Source of the DNA: Gammaproteobacteria bacterium | GTDB lineage: Bacteria; Pseudomonadota; Gammaproteobacteria; Steroidobacterales; Rariloculaceae | Assembly (NCBI GenBank): GCA_004357505.1 | Contig: SMWC01000109.1 | Location: 1 to 14,277, forward strand | Length of the DNA stretch: 14,277 bases | Direction of reading: 5' to 3' | Shown: positions 1 to 7,717 of the stretch, piece after piece | How the letters are laid out: the number at the start of each line of letters is the position of its first letter | How positions within the stretch are numbered: the stretch's first letter is position 1 | Translations under genes and position numbers: made by a program | Notes under the pieces: generated by a model | Told to the model about the DNA's origin: nothing | What the model saw: the letters and a program-made list of their open reading frames with translations, nothing else | Databases searched by the model: none

Positions 1-42
1 ATGCTAAGCTTTCCCGCCTTCGTCCAACACACGGGATCGTGG

Positions 43-396
43 ATGAGCCGGCAGCCGATCTACAAGGTAATTTTCATGAACCAGGGAAAGGTTTTTGAAA
101 TTTACGCTCGAAGCGTCAGTCACGGAACGCTGTTCGGGTTCATAGAAGTCGAGAAACTGGTGTTTCGTTCTCGATCGTCAGTGGTTGTAGATCCGTCCGA
201 GGAGCGAATCCAGAGCGAATTTTCGGGGGTGACCAGAACCTTCTTGCCTATACACTCAATCGTGCGAATCGACGAAGTCGAGAAACAAGGAGCGAGTAAG
301 GTTACGGCCGTAGAGGGCAGTAACGTCGCACAGTTCCCGGTGCCAATATACGCGCCACGCGGTGAAGGTGGTAAAGGCGGGTCAGGGGATAAGTGA
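43..396 (+). CDS. DUF1820 family protein
   Basis: Small protein of 117 residues matching the DUF1820 family of gammaproteobacteria as I remember it: an N-terminal PIYKVIFMNQGKVFEIYAR-like stretch, then GFIEVE, VVVDPSEE, and IHSIVRIDEVEKQG near residue 70-80. No biochemical function is established for the family. The composition is soluble, with no signal peptide or membrane segment. The start is placed at ATG 43 because the family begins with a short M-x-x-x-P-I-Y-K segment and GGGA at 33-36 sits 6 nt upstream. The frame is open back to ATG 1, so a longer N-terminus cannot be excluded from this window. The C-terminal tail is Gly/Lys-rich and looks variable. The stop lies 4 nt before the most likely start of the next gene, so it is probably co-transcribed with the nuclease gene and purL. 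Confidence 0.85.
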   Translation: MSRQPIYKVIFMNQGKVFEIYARSVSHGTLFGFIEVEKLVFRSRSSVVVDPSEERIQSEFSGVTRTFLPIHSIVRIDEVEKQGASKVTAVEGSNVAQFPVPIYAPRGEGGKGGSGDK

Positions 397-400
397 GTTC

Positions 401-1168
401 GTGACGCTTCGGTTTGCGTCTTTGGGCAGCGGTAGTCGTGGTAATGCGCTACTCGTGGAAGTCAACGAAACGTTACTCATGGTGGATTGCGGCTTGAGCC
501 TTAAAGCCGTTGAGGAGCGGCTCGGAATCCTGGGGCGTACACCGCGCGACGTGACGGCACTATTAGTCACCCACGAGCACGCTGATCATATGCAAGGCGT
601 GGCCCGATTCGCGCGTCGCTATAACACGCCAGTATGGATGACGCCGGGCACAGCTGCCGCGGCGGCCGCGCGTAGTCTCACCCGAATCAATAAACTGAGT
701 TGTCACCGTGAGCTCGAGTTGGGGGAAATCGTCGTGCAACCTTTCCCTGTGCCCCACGATGCGCGCGAGCCTTGCCAGTTCACCTTCTCCGGCGCCGGTC
801 GCAAGCTAGGCGTGCTGAGCGATACCGGGCATATTACTTCCCATATTGCGGAACGATTAAGTGGCTGCGATGCGTTGGCATTGGAGGCCAATCATGATCT
901 GGAGACGCTCCGACGGGGACCGTATCCTGCGTCCGTGAAACGTCGCGTTGCATCTTCCGTCGGTCACTTGAATAACGAGCAAGCGGCCCAACTGCTTGAG
1001 AGGGTGAGGCATCCGAAACTGCAGTGGGTCGTCGCGCTACACATCAGTGAACAGAACAACTCGGCTGACGATGTTCGTGATTCTCTTGCGGGCGTCCTGA
1101 CTCGGGACGAGCAGACGTTATATCTCGCTGCGCAGAATACGCCCAGTGAGTGGTTAGAGATTATCTGA
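401..1168 (+). CDS. MBL-fold hydrolase, YycJ/WalJ-like exonuclease
   Basis: A 255-residue metallo-beta-lactamase-fold protein. It opens with LRFASLGSGSRGN and carries the metal motif HEHADH at residues 58-63, a third-motif His in VPHDA (about 119), SDTGH (Asp about 141) and a C-terminal LHISEQNN (His about 214). The blocks EANHD and SVKRR...SVGHLNNEQ are characteristic of the YycJ/WalJ branch, whose Bacillus members are described as double-strand DNA 5'-exonucleases. Nuclease activity is inferred here from family resemblance. An upstream in-frame GTG at 362 would overlap the DUF1820 gene by 35 nt and add 13 residues with no family match. GTG 401, preceded by AGGGG at 384-388 and directly before the conserved core, is preferred. 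The stop is 3 nt before the purL ATG, which suggests translational coupling. Confidence 0.88.
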   Translation: MTLRFASLGSGSRGNALLVEVNETLLMVDCGLSLKAVEERLGILGRTPRDVTALLVTHEHADHMQGVARFARRYNTPVWMTPGTAAAAAARSLTRINKLSCHRELELGEIVVQPFPVPHDAREPCQFTFSGAGRKLGVLSDTGHITSHIAERLSGCDALALEANHDLETLRRGPYPASVKRRVASSVGHLNNEQAAQLLERVRHPKLQWVVALHISEQNNSADDVRDSLAGVLTRDEQTLYLAAQNTPSEWLEII

Positions 1169-1171
1169 CAG

Positions 1172-4100
1172 ATGACCATGCTACAGCTGCCCGGGCCGAT
1201 GGCCGAGACCGCCTTCCGGTTGCAGCGGTTGAGCCGGCAGCTTGCAGCACGTTGCCCCGCTGTGCGCGGTGTCGCGGTTCGCTACGTGCATTTCGCACAC
1301 ACCGAACGCGCTCTCAACGACGCAGATAGAGTAATCCTTGACGCACTCCTAACCTACGGCAGCGAGGCAGAATTCGCGAGCGGCGGCCACGAGTTTATCG
1401 TTGTGCCGCGAATCGGCACGATCTCACCGTGGGCTTCCAAGGCGACGGATATCGCGCGAATCTGCGGTCTGCCGATTCGGCGCCTCGAACGCGGCCGGCT
1501 CTACAGTCTGGACCTGACGGCGAGCGTCTCCGCCGAAGAGCTCGAATTGCTCTGGCCCATCGTGCACGATCGCATGACCGAGTCGGTGTTGTCCGACCCG
1601 GTAACGGAGGCGTTGCTGTTTGCCGAGCACGCACCGCGACCTCTGCGTCACATCAAACTCTTGAAGGAAGGCTCCAAGGCCCTCGCCGAGGCGAACATCG
1701 ATCTCGGTCTGGCGTTGTCCGGCGATGAGATTCAGTATCTGGCGAAGCAGTTCCAGACGCTGCAGCGCGATCCCACCGATGTTGAGCTCATGATGTTCGC
1801 GCAAACGAACTCCGAGCACTGCCGCCATAAGATCTTCAATGCGGACTGGGTTATCGATGGGAAGCCTGCTGATCGCAGCTTGTTGCAGATGATCAAGAAC
1901 ACGTACGCACACACACCCGAGGGCGTGCTGTCTGCTTATAGCGACAATGCGGCGGTTGTCGCCGGTGCCGAGACGGCATGGTTTTTCGCTGATCCGCAAA
2001 CGCATATCTATGGTTGCAGCGATGAGGCTGCCCATATCGTGATTAAAGTGGAGACCCACAATCACCCCACCGCAATCTCGCCCTTTCCTGGTGTGGCGAC
2101 GGGCTCGGGCGGTGAGATTCGGGACGAGGGCGCGACCGGCAGAGGCGCAAAACCGAAAGCGGGGTTGACTGGTTTCACCGTCTCGCATCTGCACATACCG
2201 GACTGGCCGCAGAAGTGGGAGGCTGCGAGCGTCGGCTATCCGAGTCGTATCGCTTCTTCGCTGCAAATCATGCTCGAGGGGCCTATCGGTGGGGCCCAGT
2301 TTAATAATGAGTTCGGCCGGCCGAATCTAACAGGGTACTTTCGCACCTGCCTGCTGAACGTGCAGGATCAGTGGCGCGGTTATCACAAGCCCATCATGCT
2401 GGCCGGCGGTCTGGGTAACATCCGCGACGCCCATGTTAAAAAGCTAGAGGCACCTCAGGGTTCAAAATTGGTTGTACTCGGGGGACCGTCCATGCTGATC
2501 GGGTTGGGTGGCGGTGCGGCCTCATCTCAAGGCAGCGGCTCCGGGGAGGAGGATCTCGACTTCGCCTCCGTACAGCGAGGTAACCCGGAGATGCAGCGCC
2601 GAGCCCAGGAAGTCATCGATGCGTGCTGGGCTTTGGGCGAGAGGAATCCGATTCTGTCGATTCACGACATCGGTGCCGGGGGTCTGTGCAATGCGGTGCC
2701 GGAGATAGTCGATCAGAGTCATCGTGGTGCAGTTATTCAACTGAGAGATGTACCTAACGACGAACCGGGCATGACGCCAATGGAGTTGTGGTGCAACGAA
2801 TCTCAAGAACGCTACATGGTGGCAGTCGCGACCGACGCTTTGCCAGCGTTCGCGGAAATTTGTGAACGGGAGCGCTGCCCCTACGCTGTCATCGGTAAGA
2901 TGACCGAGCAACGAGATCTGCAAGTCGCTGACGAGCAGTTCGAAAACCTCGCCGTTGCGATGCCGATGGACATGTTGTTCGGTACGCTGCCAAAGATTAA
3001 ACTGGAAGTGAGATCCGCTGAGACTCAGCCACCTGAATGGGACCGGTCTGGCGTTACGCTGGATCTGGCAGTGCGACAGGTGTTGTCGTTTCCGGCCGTG
3101 GCCGACAAGTCATTCCTTATTCACATCGGTGATCGTAGCGTTGGCGGGCTGGTCGCACGGGATCAGTTGGTCGGCCCTTGGCAGGTACCCGTTAGCGACG
3201 TTGCAGTCACGAGTGCGAGTTTTACCGGTTACACGGGCGAGGCGTTGGCAATCGGCGAGCGAACACCGGTCGCAATTTATGATGGGCCTGCGTCCGCCCG
3301 CCTGGCGATTGTAGAGTCGATAACAAACCTTGCGGCGGCCGACGTGGCGCAGTTATCCGATATTCGCCTGTCGGCTAACTGGATGGCCGCGGCCGGCCAT
3401 GCTCATGACGACGCCGTGCTTTATCGGATGGTTCAAGCCGTGGGAGAGGATCTGTGTCCGGCGCTCGGGGTCTCCATTCCGGTGGGCAAGGACTCCTTGT
3501 CGATGCGCACTGTATGGCGCGAAGATGGTCACGAGCGAGCGGTGACCGCGCCCGTCTCGTTGATCGTTTCTGCGTTCGCACCCGTTGCAGATATTCGCCG
3601 GACGCTGACGCCGGAGTTACGTACGGATGTCGGCGATACGGTTCTGGTGCTGCTGGACCTTAGCCATGGAAGGCAGCGACTCGGCGGTTCTGCACTCGCC
3701 CAGAGTTTCGGCGAGTTCGGCGGCGCGGCGCCGGATCTGGATAACCCGCAACAAGTGTTGCGCTTTTTCAGCGCCCAAAGGGCGCTACGGGCCAAGAATT
3801 TCGTGCTCGCCTATCATGACAGGGCCGATGGCGGACTGTTCGCCACGCTCGTCGAGATGGCATTTGCGGCCCACGCCGGTCTCGATGTCGAAGTACCGGC
3901 TGCCACCGAAGATGTTCTCGCGTATCTATTCGCCGAGGAGTTGGGCGCTGTCGTCCAGGTCAAGGCGGACGATCTGGACGATGTACGCCTAGTCTTGAGC
4001 GAGCACGGTATGGACGATTGTCCCGTTGTCGCTCGTGTAGCCAGTCACGAAGACATCGTGATTCGCCAGGGCGAGCAGCAGCTCTTCAAGGCGCCTCGGG

Positions 4101-5050
4101 TACGGCTGCACCGTTGGTGGTCGGAGCTGACATTTCGACTGCAACGCCTACGGGATCATCCCGACTGTGCGCAGGAAGCCTATGACGGGATCCTCGATGA
4201 AGACGATCCGGGCCTTCACGCGAGCTTGACGTTCACTCCGCCGGATTTTACCGTCGCGCCACGCGACCGGCGGCCTAAAATAGCCATTCTGCGCGAGCAA
4301 GGTGTCAATGGTCAGCGTGAGATGGCGGCGGCGTTCAACCGGGCCGGCTTCGAAGCGCACGACGTTCATATGACCGACTTGCTGTCAGGCCGAACGGCGC
4401 TCGCCGAGTTTCGAGGGCTCGTTGCGTGTGGAGGATTCTCATACGGGGACGTGCTGGGCGCCGGGGAAGGCTGGGCCAAATCGATACTCTACAACGAATC
4501 CGTTCGCGCTCAGTTCGCCGAGCTGTTTGCTCGCGAAGACGCGTTTATTCTGGGCGTGTGCAACGGTTGCCAGATGCTGGCGGCGTTGAAAGACCTTATT
4601 CCTGGTGCTGCGCACTGGCCGAGATTTGTGCGCAATCGCTCAGACCAATTTGAAGCGCGCTTCTCGCTAGTGCGCATCGAACCAAGCCCGTCGGTGCTGT
4701 TGACCGATATGGTCGGGTCGCGGCTGCCGATCGTCACGTCGCACGGTGAGGGTTGTGCCGAGTTTGCGTCGGAGGATCAGTTGCTGCGATCCGATTCCAA
4801 GCTCGCGAGTCTCCGTTACGTCGATAATCGTGGCGACGTCGCGGAACGTTATCCCGCGAACCCCAACGGTTCACCGCGCGGCATTGCGGGCCTGGCGAAT
4901 GAGGACGGCCGCGTAACGATTATGATGCCTCACCCGGAGCGCGTGTTCCGCACGGTGCAACATTCCTGGCACCCGGCGGATTGGGGTGAGAATTCTCCCT
5001 GGCAGAAGCTGTTCACGAACGCTCGCGACTGGGTCGACTCAAACACGTAG
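1172..5050 (+). CDS. purL: Phosphoribosylformylglycinamidine synthase, large single-chain PurL
   Basis: Full-length FGAM synthase of 1292 residues, against about 1295 in enterobacteria. It converts FGAR, glutamine and ATP to FGAM in the cytoplasm, the fourth step of purine synthesis. The N-terminal domain holds PRIGTISPWASKATDIA. The first synthetase half shows SEHCRHKIFNADW (residues 214-226) and ETHNHPTA (294-301) followed by the GSGGEIRDEGATGRGAKPKAG loop. The second half contains GDRSVGG, ARDQLVGPWQVPV and IPVGKDSLSM. The C-terminal class I glutaminase domain begins around residue 1034, with nucleophile Cys1130 in GVCNGCQM and the His1254/Glu1256 pair in MMPHPERVF. All expected catalytic residues are present, so it should be active. 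ATG 1172 is used; ATG 1178 is an equally plausible start. It is the last gene of the first cluster and converges with the gene at 5166-5873. Confidence 0.98.
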   Translation: MTMLQLPGPMAETAFRLQRLSRQLAARCPAVRGVAVRYVHFAHTERALNDADRVILDALLTYGSEAEFASGGHEFIVVPRIGTISPWASKATDIARICGLPIRRLERGRLYSLDLTASVSAEELELLWPIVHDRMTESVLSDPVTEALLFAEHAPRPLRHIKLLKEGSKALAEANIDLGLALSGDEIQYLAKQFQTLQRDPTDVELMMFAQTNSEHCRHKIFNADWVIDGKPADRSLLQMIKNTYAHTPEGVLSAYSDNAAVVAGAETAWFFADPQTHIYGCSDEAAHIVIKVETHNHPTAISPFPGVATGSGGEIRDEGATGRGAKPKAGLTGFTVSHLHIPDWPQKWEAASVGYPSRIASSLQIMLEGPIGGAQFNNEFGRPNLTGYFRTCLLNVQDQWRGYHKPIMLAGGLGNIRDAHVKKLEAPQGSKLVVLGGPSMLIGLGGGAASSQGSGSGEEDLDFASVQRGNPEMQRRAQEVIDACWALGERNPILSIHDIGAGGLCNAVPEIVDQSHRGAVIQLRDVPNDEPGMTPMELWCNESQERYMVAVATDALPAFAEICERERCPYAVIGKMTEQRDLQVADEQFENLAVAMPMDMLFGTLPKIKLEVRSAETQPPEWDRSGVTLDLAVRQVLSFPAVADKSFLIHIGDRSVGGLVARDQLVGPWQVPVSDVAVTSASFTGYTGEALAIGERTPVAIYDGPASARLAIVESITNLAAADVAQLSDIRLSANWMAAAGHAHDDAVLYRMVQAVGEDLCPALGVSIPVGKDSLSMRTVWREDGHERAVTAPVSLIVSAFAPVADIRRTLTPELRTDVGDTVLVLLDLSHGRQRLGGSALAQSFGEFGGAAPDLDNPQQVLRFFSAQRALRAKNFVLAYHDRADGGLFATLVEMAFAAHAGLDVEVPAATEDVLAYLFAEELGAVVQVKADDLDDVRLVLSEHGMDDCPVVARVASHEDIVIRQGEQQLFKAPRVRLHRWWSELTFRLQRLRDHPDCAQEAYDGILDEDDPGLHASLTFTPPDFTVAPRDRRPKIAILREQGVNGQREMAAAFNRAGFEAHDVHMTDLLSGRTALAEFRGLVACGGFSYGDVLGAGEGWAKSILYNESVRAQFAELFAREDAFILGVCNGCQMLAALKDLIPGAAHWPRFVRNRSDQFEARFSLVRIEPSPSVLLTDMVGSRLPIVTSHGEGCAEFASEDQLLRSDSKLASLRYVDNRGDVAERYPANPNGSPRGIAGLANEDGRVTIMMPHPERVFRTVQHSWHPADWGENSPWQKLFTNARDWVDSNT

Positions 5051-5116
5051 GCGGTGACCCAGGGGCGTGCCAGGGACGGCCTGAAGCGACGAGCCCCCGA
5101 TTCGAGCCGAGCACAA

Positions 5117-5143
5117 GAGCTATCCGGGTGCGCACCCAGGCTC
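5117..5143. other. Imperfect hairpin with a perfect 12-bp palindrome between convergent genes
   Basis: The 115-bp gap between purL and the convergent zinc-ribbon gene contains the perfect palindrome GGGTGCGCACCC at 5126-5137. It can be extended by CC/GG and GAG/CTC pairings, with an unpaired TAT bulge, to 5117-5143. In RNA of either strand it would form a strong stem with a GCGC apex. Neither side is followed by a T-run, so it is not a canonical Rho-independent terminator. Its position makes a role in ending both transcripts possible, but this is inference only. Confidence 0.35.
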
Positions 5144-5165
5144 ATCGCCTAGTGCAAACTGCGGA

Positions 5166-5873
5166 TTAGGCGGATTTGGCGCGGCGTGTGTGGTGATCGA
5201 TCGAGGTGATTTTGCCGGTATGATCCGCGGCAAAATAGCGCCGCATTTTCATCGCTGCACGGAGCTTCGCTGTGCGTATGTAGCAATGGTAGACCATGTC
5301 CTTGATCGTTTCGATCAAGACAGCAGCCTGGTCGGCTTGGATTTCGGGCATCGGCCCGTCCGTGCCGAACAATACCGTTTCGAGCGTGCGCACAGTGGGG
5401 GCATCCAGATCGACGATGGCCACGACCTCTCTGAACTGGTCGTGCCAGCGAAGCTTGGCGTTGGCGCCCAGAGTCGCCGATGAAGTTTGTATCGTACGCC
5501 GACACATCGATGCGAAGGCGTTATAGCAGTCGGCCGTATAACACTGCAGCGCTTCGCGGAATATTTGCTCGACGGCAGGCGGTAGATAGCTGAACTGGAA
5601 GCGCTCCCGGCCGCGCTCTATCTCGACGAGGTTGGCGGACAGTTCTATCCGAGAATCCTCGTACGCCCGCACGGTAGCGCGGGTGAAGCGCGGCTCCGCG
5701 CAGGCCGCGCAGCGAAAGCCGATGGCTACGTGCCGGGGTCGATAGGCGCGCATGGCCTCGAACGAGGGCGTGGCGACAGGCAGTAGCTGCGCGCGCTCGC
5801 CGCAGTGCGGACACTCTCGCGAAACTGTCTCGGACTGCTCGAAGCGGTCGTCCTGATGGATATATATCGACAC
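5166..5873 (-). CDS. Zinc-ribbon protein with DUF4145-like C-terminal region, function unknown
   Basis: A 235-residue soluble protein. Two Cys pairs, CPHC at residues 21-24 and CAAC at 55-58, form a likely N-terminal zinc ribbon. The region from about 98 to 215 is helical, with an EALQCYTADCYNAFASMCRR segment that resembles DUF4145, a domain found alone or attached to nucleases and restriction-type proteins. No catalytic residues can be assigned and no function is claimed. The start is GTG 5873, because GAGGG (5880-5884 on this strand) lies 6 nt upstream and no in-frame ATG precedes the zinc ribbon. It follows ettA on the same strand after a 93-bp gap, and may be co-transcribed with it or have its own promoter. 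The C-terminus is basic (HHTRRAKSA). Confidence 0.78.
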   Translation of the reverse strand: MSIYIHQDDRFEQSETVSRECPHCGERAQLLPVATPSFEAMRAYRPRHVAIGFRCAACAEPRFTRATVRAYEDSRIELSANLVEIERGRERFQFSYLPPAVEQIFREALQCYTADCYNAFASMCRRTIQTSSATLGANAKLRWHDQFREVVAIVDLDAPTVRTLETVLFGTDGPMPEIQADQAAVLIETIKDMVYHCYIRTAKLRAAMKMRRYFAADHTGKITSIDHHTRRAKSA

Positions 5874-5879
5874 GGTGTA

Positions 5880-5884
5880 CCCTC
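5880..5884 (-). promoter_or_regulatory. Ribosome binding site of the zinc-ribbon gene
   Basis: On the minus strand GAGGG precedes the GTG at 5873 with a 6-nt spacer (TACACC). It is the main reason for choosing this GTG start, since no ATG is available in the same frame upstream of the conserved zinc ribbon. Confidence 0.6.
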
Positions 5885-5886
5885 AT

Positions 5887-5909
5887 TTCTGAGTGTAACT
5901 ACTTCAGAA
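5887..5909. repeat. Inverted repeat TTCTGA-N11-TCAGAA upstream of the zinc-ribbon gene
   Basis: Two perfect 6-bp arms (5887-5892 and 5904-5909) separated by 11 bp lie 14-36 bp before the GTG start of the minus-strand gene. The right arm is nested in the small palindrome CTTCAGAAG (5902-5910). It could be an operator or a leader stem-loop. Arms of this length can arise by chance, so the assignment is weak. Confidence 0.3.
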
Positions 5910-5937
5910 GCAGCGCGAAACCGTCGCGCCACAGCCC

Positions 5938-5981
5938 GGCGGTCGGGCGGTCAGGCGGTCAGGCGGTCAGGCGGTCAGGCG
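5938..5981. repeat. Tandem 8-bp repeat (GGCGGTCA)n overlapping the 3' end of ettA
   Basis: Five head-to-tail units, the first with a G in place of the final A (GGCGGTCG at 5938-5945), then four identical GGCGGTCA units to 5977 and a partial GGCG. On the minus strand the unit reads TGACCGCC, and one copy supplies the ettA stop codon at 5969-5967. Because the unit length is not a multiple of three, successive copies place TGA in all three frames. The array probably arose by replication slippage. Confidence 0.95.
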
Positions 5982-7640
5982 TTTGTACCGAATCCGATGC
6001 GGCTGGTCGGCATCATGGCCCTTTCGGCGCTTGAGATCGTCCGCGTAGTCCGCGTAGTTGCCCTGGAAATACACGACCTCGCTCTCGCCCTCAAAAGCGA
6101 GAATATGTGTCGCGATCCGATCCAGGAACCAGCGGTCGTGCGAAATCACGACGGCGCAGCCGGGGAAAGCCAATAGGGCTTCTTCCAGCGCGCGTAGTGT
6201 CTCCACGTCCAAGTCATTCGTCGGTTCGTCCAAGAGCAAGACATTGCCCCCCGCACACAAGACCTTCGCGAGATGAACGCGGTTGCGCTCACCACCCGAC
6301 AATAGCCCGACTCTTTTTTGTTGTTCGGGCCCACGGAAATGAAAACGTCCGACGTACGCTCTGGATTGAATCTCGTAATTTCCTACGGTCAGGATATCCT
6401 GACCATGTGAGATCTCCTCCCAGACGGTCTTGGCGTCGTCGAGCGAATCTCGAGACTGGTCGACATAGGCCAACCGAGCCGAGTCGCCGATGCGGATCGT
6501 TCCCTCGTCGACAGGTTCCAGGCCTAGTAGCATGCGGAACAATGTGGTCTTGCCGGCCCCGTTGGGACCGATCACGCCGACGATGCCGCCCGGCGGGAGG
6601 CTGAACGACAAATTCTGGAATAGCAGTCGCTCGCCGAAGGACTTACTCACGCCCGTCGCTTCGATCACGAGATCGCCAAGCCGCGGCCCCGGAGGAATAT
6701 AGATCTCGTTGGTTTCATTACGCGTCTGAAATTCTTTAGAGTTCAGTTCTTCGAAGCGCTGGAGGCGTGCTTTTGCCTTGGCTTGGCGAGCCTTCGGATT
6801 GGACCGCACCCATTCGAGCTCTGTCTTGATCGCCTTGTGATGAGCCGCTTCGTGTTTTTCCTCGATTTTCAGCCGCTGTTCTTTTTGCTCCAGCCAGGAG
6901 GAATAGTTGCCCTTCCAGGGAATTCCATAGCCGCGATCGAGCTCGAGGATCCAGCCGGCCACATTGTCCAGGAAGTAGCGGTCGTGGGTGACGGCCATGA
7001 CCGTCCCCGGATACTCCGCCAGGAATCGTTCAAGCCAGGCGACGGACTCAGCGTCGAGGTGATTCGTCGGTTCGTCCAGAAGCAGCATGTCGGGTTCTGA
7101 GAGCAACAGGCGGCACAACGCCACGCGCCGGCGTTCGCCGCCCGAGAGTGCAGTGACATTGGCGTCCCAAGGAGGAAGTCGCAGCGCATCGGCGGCGACC
7201 TCCAGTTTGCGTTCCAGCTCCCAGCCGCCCGCCGCGTCGATCGCATCCTGTAGCTCGCCCTGCTCTGCGAGGAGTTCCGTCATCTCCTCGTCTGTCAGCG
7301 GCTCGGCGAAACGATCGCTAATCTCATTGAAGCGCGCTATCAATCCGATCAGCTCGCTCATGCCTTCCTCGACGTTACCGCGAACGTCCTTGTCGCTGTT
7401 GAGTTCCGGCTCCTGCGGCAAAAAGCCGATTCGGATGCCGGGCTGGGGACGTGCCTCACCGTCGAAATCGGTGTCGACGCCTGCCAGGATCCTTAACAGC
7501 GTCGACTTGCCGGCGCCATTCAGTCCGAGTACACCAATTTTGGCGCCAGGGAAGAAGCTCAGGCTGATGTCACGCAATATGTGCCGCTTCGGAGGCACCA
7601 GTTTGGAAAGTTGGTTCGTGGTATAGATGTATTGCGCCAT
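5967..7640 (-). CDS. ettA: Energy-dependent translational throttle protein EttA (ABC-F ATPase)
   Basis: An ABC-F protein of 557 residues (about 555 in E. coli) without membrane segments. EttA binds the ribosomal E site and gates the first peptide-bond steps according to the ATP/ADP ratio. The first nucleotide-binding domain has Walker A GLNGAGKST (39-47), signature LSGGE (165-169) and Walker B LLLDEP (186-191), with an acidic arm-like insertion around 90-138. The linker at about 240-320 is charged and helical, with the KARQAKAKARLQRFEEL segment typical of the P-site tRNA interaction motif. The second domain has GPNGAGKTT (358-366), LSGGE (447-451) and LLLDEP (468-473). The C-terminus QPHRIRYKRLTA is EttA-like. 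The N-terminus MAQYIYT...PPKRHILRDISLSFFPGAKIG fits ATG 7640, although the ribosome binding site is poor. It diverges from the HDAC-family gene. Confidence 0.97.
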   Translation of the reverse strand: MAQYIYTTNQLSKLVPPKRHILRDISLSFFPGAKIGVLGLNGAGKSTLLRILAGVDTDFDGEARPQPGIRIGFLPQEPELNSDKDVRGNVEEGMSELIGLIARFNEISDRFAEPLTDEEMTELLAEQGELQDAIDAAGGWELERKLEVAADALRLPPWDANVTALSGGERRRVALCRLLLSEPDMLLLDEPTNHLDAESVAWLERFLAEYPGTVMAVTHDRYFLDNVAGWILELDRGYGIPWKGNYSSWLEQKEQRLKIEEKHEAAHHKAIKTELEWVRSNPKARQAKAKARLQRFEELNSKEFQTRNETNEIYIPPGPRLGDLVIEATGVSKSFGERLLFQNLSFSLPPGGIVGVIGPNGAGKTTLFRMLLGLEPVDEGTIRIGDSARLAYVDQSRDSLDDAKTVWEEISHGQDILTVGNYEIQSRAYVGRFHFRGPEQQKRVGLLSGGERNRVHLAKVLCAGGNVLLLDEPTNDLDVETLRALEEALLAFPGCAVVISHDRWFLDRIATHILAFEGESEVVYFQGNYADYADDLKRRKGHDADQPHRIRYKRLTA

Positions 7641-7671
7641 CGCGCTGGGAATCCGTTCTCAAGGAGGCGCG

Positions 7672-7701
7672 ATTATCAGGGAAGGTGCCGGACGTTGCCA
7701 G
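7672..7701 (-). promoter_or_regulatory. Possible sigma70 promoter for ettA
   Basis: On the minus strand CTGGCA (7701-7696) and GATAAT (7677-7672) are separated by 18 nt. These are two mismatches from TTGACA and one from TATAAT. A transcript would start near 7665 and leave a leader of about 25 nt before the ettA ATG. The site lies in the 77-bp divergent gap between ettA and the HDAC-family gene, where a promoter is expected. It is a pattern match only. Confidence 0.35.
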
Positions 7702-7705
7702 AGAA

Positions 7706-7711
7706 AAGGAG
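7706..7711 (+). promoter_or_regulatory. Ribosome binding site of the HDAC-family gene
   Basis: AAGGAG lies 6 nt before GTG 7718. It decides the start in favour of this GTG over the in-frame GTG at 7685, which has no well-spaced Shine-Dalgarno and would add 11 non-conserved residues. Confidence 0.7.
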
Positions 7712-7717
7712 CAGCAG

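Noticed and set aside
1424..2266. 280-codon open frame on the minus strand
   Set aside because: It lies wholly antisense to purL, whose protein matches its family throughout. The translation has no recognisable motifs and is rich in Arg, typical of a shadow frame in GC-rich DNA.
7661..7667. Perfect AAGGAGG on the plus strand before the HDAC gene
   Set aside because: No ATG, GTG or TTG lies 5-10 nt downstream, and the frame it would serve is a shadow. The HDAC gene has its own AAGGAG at 7706-7711.
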